This document shows, one piece after another, positions 25,799-37,200 of a stretch of DNA of 64,000 nt. The translations under genes and the position numbers were made by a program. The DNA comes from Chamaea fasciata (taxonomy: Eukaryota > Chordata > Aves > Passeriformes > Sylviidae), in contig JARCOQ010000004.1 of NCBI GenBank assembly GCA_029207755.1, positions 34,782,060-34,846,059 of the forward strand, written 5' to 3'. The notes beneath the pieces were generated by a model that ran no database searches, had not been told where the DNA came from, and saw only the letters and a list, made by a program, of their open reading frames with translations. The first letter of the stretch is position 1. The number at the start of each line of letters is the position of its first letter.

Positions 25799-26612
25799 TG
25801 TCTTGGTTTGGGAAGACAGGTATTTACCAGGTAATAAAAAAAAAAAACAACAACTGCAGTTTCCTTTGGAATGGAGAGTGTAAACCCCCCCTTCCACCCC
25901 TTTTTTTTTTCTTTTTCAATTATAAATTACAATCAGAGGCTCTTAGGCAAAGATTTGGGAAATAGGAATAGCAGTTCTTTACTAGTATGTATTACAAAGC
26001 AAACAAACAAAAAAAACCAACCCACCAAACAACTACAGCATTAATAACAAACGAAAACAGTACCAAGAACCCTGAGGGCTTTGTTTCACAAAACTCAGGG
26101 CAGTTTGGTTTCGGTGTCCCTGCAGGATCCTCAGAGCACCAAGCTGAAACAGTGGAAAAGTCCCGGGCTGGTAGCTGGGATGGCAGGGTGTCCCGGCAGG
26201 CAGGGGCGGGATGTCCCGGCAGCGCAGGGGGTGCAGGGTCACACTGTAGCAAGAGGAGCAGTGCCAAAGAAGCCGAAGGCGAGGCAGGGCCGGCCCAGCT
26301 CTCACGAGTGGCAGGGAAAACTCAGGATTCAGGCCGGACCGGTGATAGTAGATTTCCCAGGGCTGGATCCCTTTGGCCACAGTGAAACTCTTCCAGGCAG
26401 CAGCAGCCTTTCTCTCTCTTTCCAAATGCCAGAGAAAGCAGAGCCCGCAGCTGCCTCAAGCTCTGTCTTTTACCTGCATTATCTCCCCCTTCCAACTTTG
26501 TCCACCTCCTTGTTTTGGTTAAGTACTCTCAAGTATCCAACACTTGGTCTCCTTGGTAACTTATGGGGAAAAAATTCTTTAGAGAAATAAGGAACAAACC
26601 TAACCCCCAACA
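25799..26612 (-). repeat. 5' LTR of the ERVL-like provirus
   Basis: 814 bp, with the same termini as the 3' LTR. In element orientation it starts TGTTGGGGGTTAGG and ends CAAACCAAGACA. It should hold the proviral promoter, but I could not identify a convincing TATA box. The recurrent open frames at about 25987-26590 on both strands are LTR sequence shared with the other copies. Confidence 0.93.
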
Positions 26613-26617
26613 AAGTG

Positions 26618-27429
26618 GACTCTTTCTGAATTCATACATGCATAGTGCACCTCAGCCCTTAGTAAACCAGAGCTAGAGTCCTGTCTGTGGCTATGTTATC
26701 TGGTGCTGAAAAACTATTTTTAGACCTTTGGCTATTTAGGTAATTGGAGTTTTCCCCTCTTATAGCTAATGAACTCTCCATTGTATAACTCAGTTGGCAA
26801 TCAGCTTGGTGCAAGAGACAGGAAGTTCAGGGGACCCTACTGAGCACTCTGGGAGAATCAAAACACTGCTCCAGGTTAAGAACATTACTGGGCATCCAAA
26901 CAAAGAATTACAGTATCTATGTAGGTGGAGGGTTGGTTAAGCAGCACTGAAAGAGTTGGAACACTCAAGTCATGCTTTCTTATGAGGTTGAGAATGTATT
27001 AGTGTTACTAATCATCTCTGTAAAGTATGTTACAAAGGCTCAGTGCTGCTAACTCAGGATTACAGGAGCATCTGGAAAGAACAGTTCCTGTCTCTTAACA
27101 GTGAATCTCATTATTTGGCCAAGCCACAACCTCTGAGAAACACAGTTAGATTCCCACCAAGTCCAACATTTCCATAGAGCTATCACATCGATGTCTTCAG
27201 GTTTCCAGCTCAAATGGTAGGCACGTATAAAAGACATCAGGTAGGGCTCAAATGCTTGGCACCTAAATCCAGAATATATTGTTCCACTCTACAGCTGAGT
27301 CAAGGAGCAAGACCCAACAAGCATCTAACAAGATAAGGCTAGAAAATATGAATTTTTTAAGGACATTTGCTAAGTGCATCAACTACCAGACTGTTGCAAT
27401 AGTACAAGGAATAATGGTTTAAATCCAAA
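26618..27429. other. Non-coding stretch
   Basis: No gene, RNA or recognised repeat. 'ttaggctagatatataaaagaggttg' just before 27460 may already belong to the CR1 to the right. Confidence 0.5.
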
Positions 27430-27658
27430 GGGTAAATTTAGGCTAGATATATAAAAGAGGTTGTTTTACAATGAGGGTGGTGAAATACTTGAAGAGGTGG
27501 AGGTGGTAGGTGTCCCATCACTGGAAATATTCAAGGTCAGGCTGAATGGGGTTCTGAACAGACTGATCTACTTGAAGATGTCCCTCCTTATTGCAGGGAG
27601 GTTGGACTAGATGGTCTAAAGGTCCCTTGCAACCCAAACTATTCTATGATTCTGTGAT
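27430..27658 (+). repeat. CR1 LINE 3' end
   Basis: Sense-strand CR1: 'gagggtggtgaaatactt', 'gtgtcccatcactggaaatattcaaggtcaggc', 'ttgcagggaggttggactagatggtc' and the tail ATTCTATGATTCTGTGAT at 27641-27658. Confidence 0.9.
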
Positions 27659-30415
27659 ATGCCACACACACCCTCAGTTCTCTCATTTGTGTAGCCTTTA
27701 ACTCATACTAGCCCTTCACATATCTTAATTCCTAATCTCACTAAATTCTGTTGTGTCTTCTTCACGGACAAAGTATTTGGGCAGAATAGAACATAGGGTC
27801 ATAAGCATTCCTTCAGAAACCTGATATGGTTTAGTAATCTAAGTGGCACAGTTAGCTTTCCTCTTGAAAACTTAAATAATTCACTTGACATAAGGGACAG
27901 TACACTGATATAATGGTACATGATATATTATCTTTGCTATTATACTTCCTTTAGCATTTTATATCCAAATAAGTTGGGGTTTTTTTTGCATGATATTTGG
28001 GTTTTGTGGAATGTGTGAAGACAAAGCTCACATTTCTTAGAATGTTTTGATTGTTGTTAATGAGAATGGTAATTAAAATTGCATAGTATCCTATCCCCTT
28101 CCCAAAAAATCACTTAGACAAGATTTACTAAATCAACATTTAAAGGCCTTAATATTCTAGAGAGACATTGACAGAAATTTAAAAATTCAGATTGACATAA
28201 TATTTTTTTTTCAAAAATCTGAGAGGCAGTTTTAATAAGATGCATTCTCAATGGAGTTTTCACTATGTTCAAGGCAAAAAGATCTTACAATATTCTTGTT
28301 AGACCGTATACATCTTCAGCTTCAATGTAAAATCCAAAAATACAAACCAAAATAAGTAAGCTTTCTCTTGTGAAACAAAGTCAAAACTGTCATGGTGCTG
28401 GCCTGTAGGGCCTGTTTTCACTTAAAAAGAGGCAAAATACCAAAACAAAAACTTGCCTAAAGAATTAATCACAAATATCATTCTCACTGGAATAGGTAGA
28501 GGGTTTTCAAAGCAGACCTTCACATTCCTGTAAACCTTCAATTACAATATTAATTTGCTAAGTCAGGGAGTGGTGGACATAAATCCAGAAATGACCATGT
28601 TAATAGTGGTAAGTTTAGTTAGTGCTGAGAAAGCTTGCGAATATGATTCACCAATCAGTCTATATGTCAATAATAATCATGAATCAGGTGCATGTAGCAC
28701 AAAATGTTGACAAGGAATCCATCCCCCTGAAGTATAAACTTAGTATAAAATAAGTTTTTGACAGAAAATAGAAGTGTCGTGGTAATCCTGGATTCAAAGG
28801 CTCATCACTTTAAAAATGAGAATGCAGAGGTGAATACCTAAATCCAGGTGTAATAAGACTTTTTCCTTGATCTCTATTATTTCTCTCCTTTTATTAGTAT
28901 CCTTCTAAGAAGCATACTCTGCTACTTGGAGAAAAATGCAGAATGTTTGTTCAAATTCTGTGATCTTTAGAATAAGAAAGCACCTTACCTGGCAAGCTCA
29001 GTTTGGGATGTGCAGAAATGTCACAGCTTTTGGATGTGGGATGTAGATCATGGGTTTGATAATTCAGTTTTATTCTTCCCTATTTTTAACTTCTGTAAGT
29101 CTTGAGAAGAAAGTGGAAAGGAGCAATATTACATCCTATGGAGCGATATGACTTGAGGAAATGCATGTCATGAGACAACAATCTTGCAAGACCATTTGTT
29201 ACACCAGAAGTGCCAAATTAATATTACTGTGTAAAGAACTTCTGAATAAGAAAGTCTAAGATAAAATATCTAATTTAAAGAGCACAAATTAAATTGCAAA
29301 TTTTGTAGATTCATGACACATTGTAAACTGTTGTGTTTCTTAGCTGAAACTGAAAACTTTAAACCACCTTGTAAACATTGCAAATCCTCAGTTTCCTTTC
29401 TTAAAAGAAAACATGCAGGTCCTTAGATAAAATTATTTTAATTCAAATTTTTGGCAAACAACAACAAAGTTCAAACTTCTATACAAAACTTTGAAATTTT
29501 GAGTCAGTACTGGGATGCATGGACTCTATCAGCAGAGCAGAGCTTGATTTTAACTATTTTTTGTCAATTTATTTTCCTGTTAGATGCTTCAGTGCAGCTC
29601 ACATTGATAGGCAGACCTTTTCTGCAAAAGTGTCCTGGGTTACACAGTAAAGACACTTGGAGTTTGCCCAGCAAGTGGAGACAGAGTCTTCCCTCTGCCA
29701 CAGCTTTAGGATGGCAAATCTCCTTTGTGCTGCCTCAGCTCCTGAGCAGTGGCATTCTGGGCCTCATGGTGGATGGAGTGGGGAGAGCTAACAGAGCAGT
29801 GGCTGTATCCCCTGCTGAATTGCTTTTCCATAGGGGAAAAGGTGATTTGTGCATGCTGCACAGGCCTGCCTCCTGCCCTGTCCTCCACTAGTGCATGGCA
29901 GGCAGGCGGTCACAACCATCCTATAAGGAGAAAGCAGGAGGACAACTTCTTGTAAGAGCAACTTGAGGCAATACCAGGAACCTTATGCAACTGCTGCCTT
30001 GTTTCCATCAACATTTTCTATCAGTTACCAGAGTCATCTGTAGCTTTTCCTTTCTTCTTTCCCTCTGTGTAGCTATTATACAAGTGCCATGTGAGTAAAA
30101 AAAAATCCCCAACAATAAAACATGTAGTTTCCCAGTATGTCGTTTCCCAGTAGTGATGACTTCTGGCAGTGAGCTTCACATGTCCTAATCTAAAACAAAG
30201 GCAGCACAGAAAAGAGAAAGTGACTCAGTATCTGAGTCTCAGAAAGTAAACACTATCTAACCAATCTGATATGGTCTTTATGAGTTTGAATGAAGTATTT
30301 TGCTAGGCTTGGATTATTTTCATATTTCTTCTAAATGTATTAAGAAGAACAGAAGCACCCTGTGAAACTGATAAAACGGGTTGATAAATCCTCTTTAGCT
30401 GAATGATTTTAGAGG
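27659..30415. other. Non-coding stretch; less AT-rich patch at 29510-29960
   Basis: Plain AT-rich DNA up to about 29500. The patch at 29510-29960 has a 146-codon plus-strand frame (29451-29891) with no recognisable domain and no start context I would trust; overlapping frames occur on both strands. It might be an old repeat or a non-coding exon. Confidence 0.45.
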
Positions 30416-31007
30416 CATTTTTGTTTCACCCAGCCAGCAACCAAGCCCCATGGAGTCACTAGCTCACCTCTTCTCAAGCGAAATCACAGAGAGAATTGGA
30501 GGGATGAAAGCAAAAAAACTCATGGGCTGAAATAAAAGAAGTTTAATAGGGAAATCAAAAACTGCACACAGAAGCTAGGCAAAACAAGGAATTAATTCAC
30601 CATTTCCCATGGGCAGGCAGGTGTTCAGCCATCTCCAGGGGAATAGGACCCCATCACACAAAGAGACACTGGGGAAAACAAACACCATCACTCCAAATGT
30701 CACCCTCTTCTTCCTTCTTCCCCGACTTTATACACTGAGCCTGATGCCACATGGCCTGAAATATCCCTCTGGTCAGTTAGGGTCCCCTGTCCCAGCCCTG
30801 TCTCCTCCCACCCACCCAAGCACCCCCAGCTTCCTCACCTATGTGGCAGTACAAACAGCAGACAAGGCCTTGGCTCTGTGTAAACCCTGCTTCGAAATAA
30901 CAGAATAATCTGTATATTATCAACCCTGTGTTCAGCACAAATCAAAAACCTAGCCCCCATATCAGCCACTGTGAAGAAAAATAACTCTATCCCAGCAGAA
31001 AACAACA
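30416..31007 (-). mobile_element. LTR of a common avian ERV family (probably solo)
   Basis: About 590 bp matching an abundant avian LTR as I remember it. Landmarks on the plus strand are 'cacccagccagcaaccaagcccca' near 30427-30450, 'cagccatctccagggg', 'agcacaaatcaaaaacctagcccc' and the terminal 'taactctatcccagcagaaaacaaca'. On the minus strand there is TATAAA (plus 30727-30732) and, downstream, ATTAAA (plus 30542-30547), in the right order for promoter and poly(A) signal. No proviral interior is attached. I could not find a matching TSD, so the edges are approximate. Confidence 0.82.
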
Positions 31008-31599
31008 TTGGTATGTATGTGCTCCCCTCAGGGAAATGACCATACTTCAATGCTTTGTTTTCTCCTAAACAGATTTATCAATACTTTTTTGGGTGGTCTG
31101 GGAAAGAAGAGGAACAAGAGTTTTATCAAGAAGGAAATTTAGGGTGCTGTTTACCCAATGTCTGAGTCAGTGCTAGTCACCTGCTGGGGAAAGCCCCTTA
31201 CACCCATAGTAGTCCTGTTTTTCCTGAGCCTACAAATGTCCCAGCTGTCCAGAAGTTCTTCTGCCATGTGGAAAAAGGTGCTGCTGGTGCCAGTGGTGTC
31301 ATGGCCTCTTCCAAACTGAAATACCTCAAAGTTCAGGTTTGCCCCAGCACCTATCCCTCAGGTGTGGCCCTGTGCTGGGAAGCAGGATGCTTCACTCATG
31401 CAGTTCTGTGGAGTGCATCCCTCATTGCTTTGCTGTGTAGGTGTGTTGTCCCTTTGCCTTCCTCCTGCAAACACATATCACAAAAAATTTGTGTCCCCAG
31501 CTGGAGACATGTGGAAAATCCATCTGGACTTTCCTGAGGCTGAGAGAGCTAAAGACGTATTCCAACTTCTAACAGCTGCTTCATCTTGAGTGTCAATCT
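31008..31599. other. Spacer between LTR and CR1, no gene
   Basis: Moderate GC. Two overlapping plus-strand frames (31268-31537 and 31362-31589) have no recognisable domain. The last 40 bases may be degenerate CR1. Confidence 0.45.
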
Positions 31600-31884
31600 C
31601 TTCTCTCTGGTAATAGGCAGCAGGATGAGAGAAAACAGTCTCAGGTTGCTCCAGGATAGGTTTAGATTGAATATTAGGAAATATTTGTTCACCAATAGGG
31701 TTGCCAAGTCCTGGAACAGACTGAAGGGAAATAGTAGAGTCACCACCCCAGGTGTTAATTATAAGATGTGTAGATGTGACACTTAGTGGCATGGTTTAGT
31801 GATGGACTTGGCAGTGCCAAGTTAATGGTTGGACTCAATGATCTTAAGGGTCTTTTCCAACCTAAATGATTCTATGATGTTATG
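31600..31884 (+). repeat. CR1 LINE 3' end
   Basis: Sense-strand CR1: 'ggtttagattgaatattaggaaatatttgttcacc', 'agtcctggaacagactg', 'agtgatggacttggcagtgccaagttaatggttggactcaatgatcttaa' and tail ATTCTATGATGTTATGA. Confidence 0.92.
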
Positions 31885-33011
31885 ACCTGCTGTTGGGGGA
31901 GGGATTACTGTGAAAAATTAAGTGCTGGCTATGGTCCTCTTTGAGCATCCTTGGAAGCCTGTGGGAGCCCTGACGATTCTTCTTTGACTGCTCAGCTCTT
32001 CTGCCCCCTCCTCCTTCATGAGTCCTTCAAATCACACCTCTTCCTGGCAAAGGAGGTAGAGTAAGAGCATGCAACTTTCCTTTCAGCACTGCAAAAATGA
32101 CCCCAAAAGAATGTACTCAAACCAGTGTTGTGTTTATATTTTAATAACCCACAGACATGACTTTGACTGAGTTGTCCTTCCAGTCATCTCAGGAAGATAC
32201 TGTCAGTCAATGTTTTGTACAGCACTTCTCAAAGCATTTTGGAAGACACTGAAGTGTTTCTTCCATTTCAGAGATGGAAAAATTACCAAATGAAAAATCA
32301 AGTAACTTTTAACTGTTAAAGTAGATGTGCAGAGCCAGGGACTGTGGGGGGCTTTATCTGTGCCAGAAATTCAGGCCAGCATTCTTCAGACATCAACATT
32401 CCCAAGGCAGAACCTACAGTTGTTGATTTTCAGCCATTATTAGGACAGTATTTTCCCAGTATAATAAACTGAATTGCTAACAAACATCTTGTTAAATTCT
32501 GTGCAAGTTATTTAGAAGTCTAAAAGTAACTTTGCGTGGTCAGTGTTCCCTTATTATGTTCAGGGAGACTCGAGAGGTATTTCAGAAAAGAGAACAGCAG
32601 AAATACTATCTACTTAGACAGCAATCTGAAGTGAATAAATGCAACTCAGTTATAGACAGAAAATGTCCTTTGTTGCTTTATTCTGCCACTAAGTGCTAAC
32701 AGCCTGTGCCAAGTGCAGACTTGATTTGCGTCACCACTACGGTGATTTCTTCCCTATGCTAATTTTGTGACGTATGGCAATGATAACCTTGTGACTCTTG
32801 GACTTACAGGGAGGCAAGGGTGAAGTGAACTAGATGGGAGATTTTAATGGCTTTTCTTTCCTATAATGTAGATTTATGAAAATGCTGTTGGGGGACTGCT
32901 TGCCTGTTATCTTTTGGATGGAACAAATGTATGTTCATTTCATCTCTTTTAATAAATCTTCAAAGGTAGTAACAACAACAACAGTAATACAATACCAACA
33001 ACAATAAATAA
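31885..33011. other. Non-coding stretch
   Basis: No gene or RNA seen. A short AAC/AAT-rich patch (about 32970-33012) leads into the next CR1. Confidence 0.55.
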
Positions 33012-33465
33012 TACTCATAAAATCACAGATCATAGGGTGGTTTGGGTTGGAAGGGAGCTTTTCCCTCTGTCATGGACAGGGACACCGTTCGCCAGACAAA
33101 GTTGTTTACAGCTCAGTCCCCCCAGTGTTGATTCTTCCAGGCCTGTGGCATTCACTACTTCTCTGGGCAATGTGTGCCAAGGATTCACCACCCTCACAGG
33201 GAAGTAGTTCGTCTAAATATTTAATCTAATCCTCTTCTTTTTTAGCCCAAAACAATTCCTCCTTGTCCTGTCCCTCCACGCTCTTGTCAGAAGTCCCTCT
33301 CCAGCTCTCCTATAGCCCCTTTAGGGACTGACAGAAGATCTAAGGCCTCACCAGAGCCTTCCCTTCCCTGCCTGGACAGCTCCAACTTTCCCAGCGTATC
33401 TTCAGAGCAGATTTTCTTCAGCCCTCTAATCATCATCAGGGCCTCCTCTGGACTCACTCTACTTC
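33012..33465 (-). repeat. CR1 LINE 3' fragment
   Basis: Antisense CR1 from the tail (AATCACAGATCATAGGGTGG) through 'catggacagggacacc', 'tctctgggcaatgtgtgcc', 'accaccctcacagggaagta', 'aagtccctctccagctctcc' to 'gggcctcctctggactcact'. At about 450 bp it is the longest uninterrupted CR1 here. Confidence 0.92.
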
Positions 33466-33585
33466 TTGTTTTGGGGAAGTTGTGGCATGAAAAACCAAGA
33501 ATAATACAAACCAACAATAACATTAAGAAAAATAAAATATTGAAATGGAATAACAAAATAGTAAAATATTGAAATAATCGCATAG

Positions 33586-34279
33586 TACAGTGTAGTGGTT
33601 TAGGGCAAATTTGGGAGGAAACCTCCTAAGGGGCCCTCCCTCCCCACCCCAACTGGTTCTGGAAAAAAAAAAACCTCCTCAGAGACAAGTGGAAAGAACC
33701 CTGTTTATTAAACAGGCAAAGAACTCCCCAGGATGACAAATTGAACAATAACCAATGACAAGAACTTCATGCCGCTCTGGAGAGATGACAGATTTAGAAA
33801 AGAAGTCCCTCCTGGAGGTGGTCGCTCTGTCTCAGTCCCTCTGCCACTGGGAAAAAGTTGCTGCTCAGGATAGATCTTGTATTCCAGGTGCGAGCCCCCC
33901 ACAGCACTCCCCTGGTTCCTCAGTCCAGACAGATTTTTAACAGTTCCAAGGGAAGGGAAAAAAAAAAAAAAAAGGGGGGGGGGGAGAGAAAAAAAGAAAA
34001 AAGAAAACAGGAGGAAAAGAAAAATGAAGCTTCTCCCCCTCAGCTAGCTACAAATTAACTAACTAAAAAAAAACCCACAAAAAACAAACCAAAAAAAAAA
34101 AAAAAAAAAAAACAAAAAAAAAAAACCAAAAAAAACCCCACCAACCTCTTCGACTCACCAGGCCAGCCAGCGGAGGAGGGTTTCTGAAAACTAACTCGGC
34201 GCTTCTCCCTCTCCTTTGCTCTCAGACCCAACAGACAACTGGGGATACAAACATCATAACGTCACCCTAGGACATACAG
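33586..34279 (-). mobile_element. Solo LTR of a second ERV family, TSD TACAG
   Basis: The LTR spans 33591-34274 (684 bp). In element orientation it begins TGTCCTAGGGTGACG and ends CTAAACCACTACA. TACAG lies directly outside both ends (33586-33590 and 34275-34279), a 5-bp TSD. AATAAA is present on the minus strand (plus 33704-33709). The middle (33957-34140) has grown homopurine and A-rich tracts, including A15 followed by a G-run near 33973-33984, which may have expanded after insertion. It has no similarity I can see to the 820-bp LTR family. Confidence 0.85.
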
Positions 34280-37200
34280 TAACAAAGTAATAAAATAGGA
34301 AATAATAATGTAATGACAGCATAAATTGTGTTACTTTTGTGGAACTTGGTCTGTGACTGCCTGGGGTCCCAGTGGTAGGAAAATGCTCCAGTTCCTGCAG
34401 CTGGAGCACTAGCTTTCTGGAAGCTTGAGGGTTGGAGGACATTTGCAAGAAATGTTTTTCCTCTGCTCCAAACACTGCATCAAAAGCAAAGAAACAGGTA
34501 AAAAATGAAAAAAAACCCAAAAAACAACCAAAACCCCACCCCCCCAAAAAAACCCCAAACAAGCCAAAAACATTAAACACAAACAAAACAAACATCCTAA
34601 TCCCTTTCCCTAGATTAAAAAAAAAAATAAATAAAAGAAAAAAAAAAGAAAAAAAAAAAGAGAGGGTAGCCTTTTTATTCCATTTTGCTTTGAAACAGTT
34701 TCCTGAAATAACTTAATTGAAACCAAAAGCAAGTACTTAAAGTATTTTAAGTACTTTAAGCAAGTATTAAAAGTATAGTGCCAGTGGTGACGATTTTTGA
34801 TTTAAAGAAAAGACCTGTTTAAGTCTTACCTTTTCATTTGTATGGATCACAAAAACCATCAATGCAATTCTTGTTCTTTGAGCCCCCCTTTACACAAGCC
34901 TCTAAATTATATTCAGGACTTCTGATTATGGATGAAGCGTACACTGACAGATAAAATATTCTTGTTTGAAATATTAGCTAAATAACTCAAAGCTCTTGGA
35001 CAAATTTGCAAAAGTTACTGGCTTTGCCATCAACAATTGTGTTTTCAGGTCTCCCAATTCCCTTTCTCACTTTAAAACCAGCTGCAGCTCATTATCATTG
35101 AATTAGCACTATCAGAGGTTTGGACTTGACTGATGTTGCTGGGAGAAACTCACTTATGTGTCTGTAGGTGAGAATATTTGCCCAAATTCAATTCCTACAG
35201 AGTGCAACTGCTGAGTTTGGAAACACTCAGTGAACTTCAGCTCCAAGAATTGCAGGAAATCTTGGATAAAATCTTGTTAATGGGTGTATTTCCAACCTTT
35301 CATGGGTAAGACCAGATTTTTAGCTTATCTCTAATTCTCCTTATAGCTTGCATCACCAAGAGGGATGTATTTCAACCTATATGATTGCCTTTCCTGTTAA
35401 TTTATATGACAAGATGTGAAATTAAGTGGCACCTGCCTACTTTATAATTTTTATCTAAACAGTCAGAGGTGGGGTTATTTTTTTAAGAGAAAGAGTTTCT
35501 AAAATTATAAAGTACTTTTAAACACTTCAATTTTGAGTTGTTTGGACTGAAACAACTGAGTTACAAAAGCAGAGGTCAATACCAGAAATGAGGTTTCTTT
35601 AAAAAAAAAATGCAAACTTTTAGGGGATTTCGTGGTTGTTAAGGCAATGAAAGGGAAAGTTTCACTTTGGATTTACATTGTACAAAATTTGTTCAGCTGA
35701 AAAAAATGTTAATTGTTTTAGACTGATGGTGGAAAAGAAAGATATTTAAAGTCAGGGCATTCGATTTCTCTCCAGCATTTGAGAAAATAGTCTGGTTTTA
35801 ATATTTTTTAAAGTGTGTTGGAAATGACCATTTGACCCTTTTGATTTTTTTTTTTGTATTGAAATCTTACTGTGTTTTCTAAAAAGCATGGCAGATGCAT
35901 TTAATTAAGCCCATATTTCTTCAGTGAGTTTTCTCCACAGATGTGTGTTAACCTGCCTCTGCAATGAATCAGACATTCTTCGATATTGAAAGTCAGTGAT
36001 TCCCAGTTCCTTCTTTAAATTAGTTTGGGGTTTTTTTCTCAGCCCAGATTTATTCTTATCTCCAACCAAGAACTAAACCTCCCTTAATGGTCTGATTATT
36101 TTTTTAGGGCAAGATGACCCCAAGTGTCTTTGTCCTTCCAGCTGTAACCAGTCTCCACAAACTTCGCTATCCAAATTCATTTTTTGAGACTGCGGGTACC
36201 ACACTGGATCTGAACATATGAGAGATGAATCAAGAGTTTCTCAGCAGAAATGCTGATGAACTTACTGTGTAGGTTTGACACAAGAAAGGTTTTAAGGGGA
36301 GAAGAAGGAGGGAAATAGAAACTATTTCAAAGGAGGATGATAGAAACCTGTCTTATCTGATCATGGCTGGGAGGGAAGGTAGAAGTGTAGTAGAGTGACA
36401 GTGCACAGGCCTAAACAGGGGAAAAGGGCTTTATGGCTGGCATTAGGTAGCTATAAACTCAGGAAAGAATGAATTTCCTACACAAGCAATGTGAGGGAGT
36501 ACTAGGTTTATTTTGTTTTATCCTTTCAGTTTCTCAGCATATTTAAAAGCCTGTCCAAACTCAGAATAGGGGAGGTATTGAGAAAAGGTCATATCAAGGT
36601 GGAACCACATGGACATTGTCAACTCTGGCTGCAGCTTCAGAATATTTGTGCAGCACCTAGACCAGTGGGCCCAGCTCATCTGGAGGAGTAGATAGACTGA
36701 GTCCTGGCTCCCTTTCCTTCCCTTTGATTCAGCAGCTGGAAATGGGGAAAGCATGGCATACTTGTGACCTGGTTTTTGCACTGTCCTTCAGGAAATTGAT
36801 AGCAGTCCAAAAAGCATTCCTCAGATTACAGGCTGTTGACACAGTACCTCAATGTGAACTGTGAACAGGCTGGCTTCTTTCTATATTTACTGCTGCTGGC
36901 AGCCACCAGGAGCAGTGCTGTACTTGAAGCATTTCTAATATGTTCAAAGCCAGATCGAAAGCCCCAGAAAATGAATGTTACACAACAAATTGGATCTGAT
37001 ATTACTGGGCTTAGGCTACGGCCAGGTGATGCCCCTTGTGTTGACCTACTGAATATTAGCCATGATGTTGTGGTTCTTGATTTTCAGAACTATTTTTCTG
37101 TGCTGGGTTATTTTTGGTGTTTTTTTTTTTTTTTTTTTCTAGTTTAACTCCCTGAGCTGCCTTACTGTAAGGCCAGCTGAGTACCAGCAGGAGGGCAAAC

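Larger units (their letters stand above)
20039..26617 (-). mobile_element. Full-length ERVL-like provirus, decayed
   Basis: An element of about 6.57 kb (20044-26612) is bounded by two LTRs and a perfect 5-bp TSD, AAGTG (20039-20043 and 26613-26617). Reading on the minus strand, the order is 5' LTR, PBS, gag, protease, RT, RNase H, integrase, 3' LTR. There is no env: only about 400 bp separate the integrase core from the 3' LTR, and part of that is integrase C-terminal domain. The RT and Gag motifs, the absence of a CCHC knuckle and the 5-bp TSD fit class III/ERVL. Stops, frameshifts and lost catalytic residues show it cannot make a working set of proteins. Confidence 0.93.

Noticed and set aside
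29451..29891. 146-codon plus-strand frame
   Set aside because: It starts in AT-rich DNA, has no recognisable domain, and overlaps other frames on both strands. No splice or promoter context was evident.
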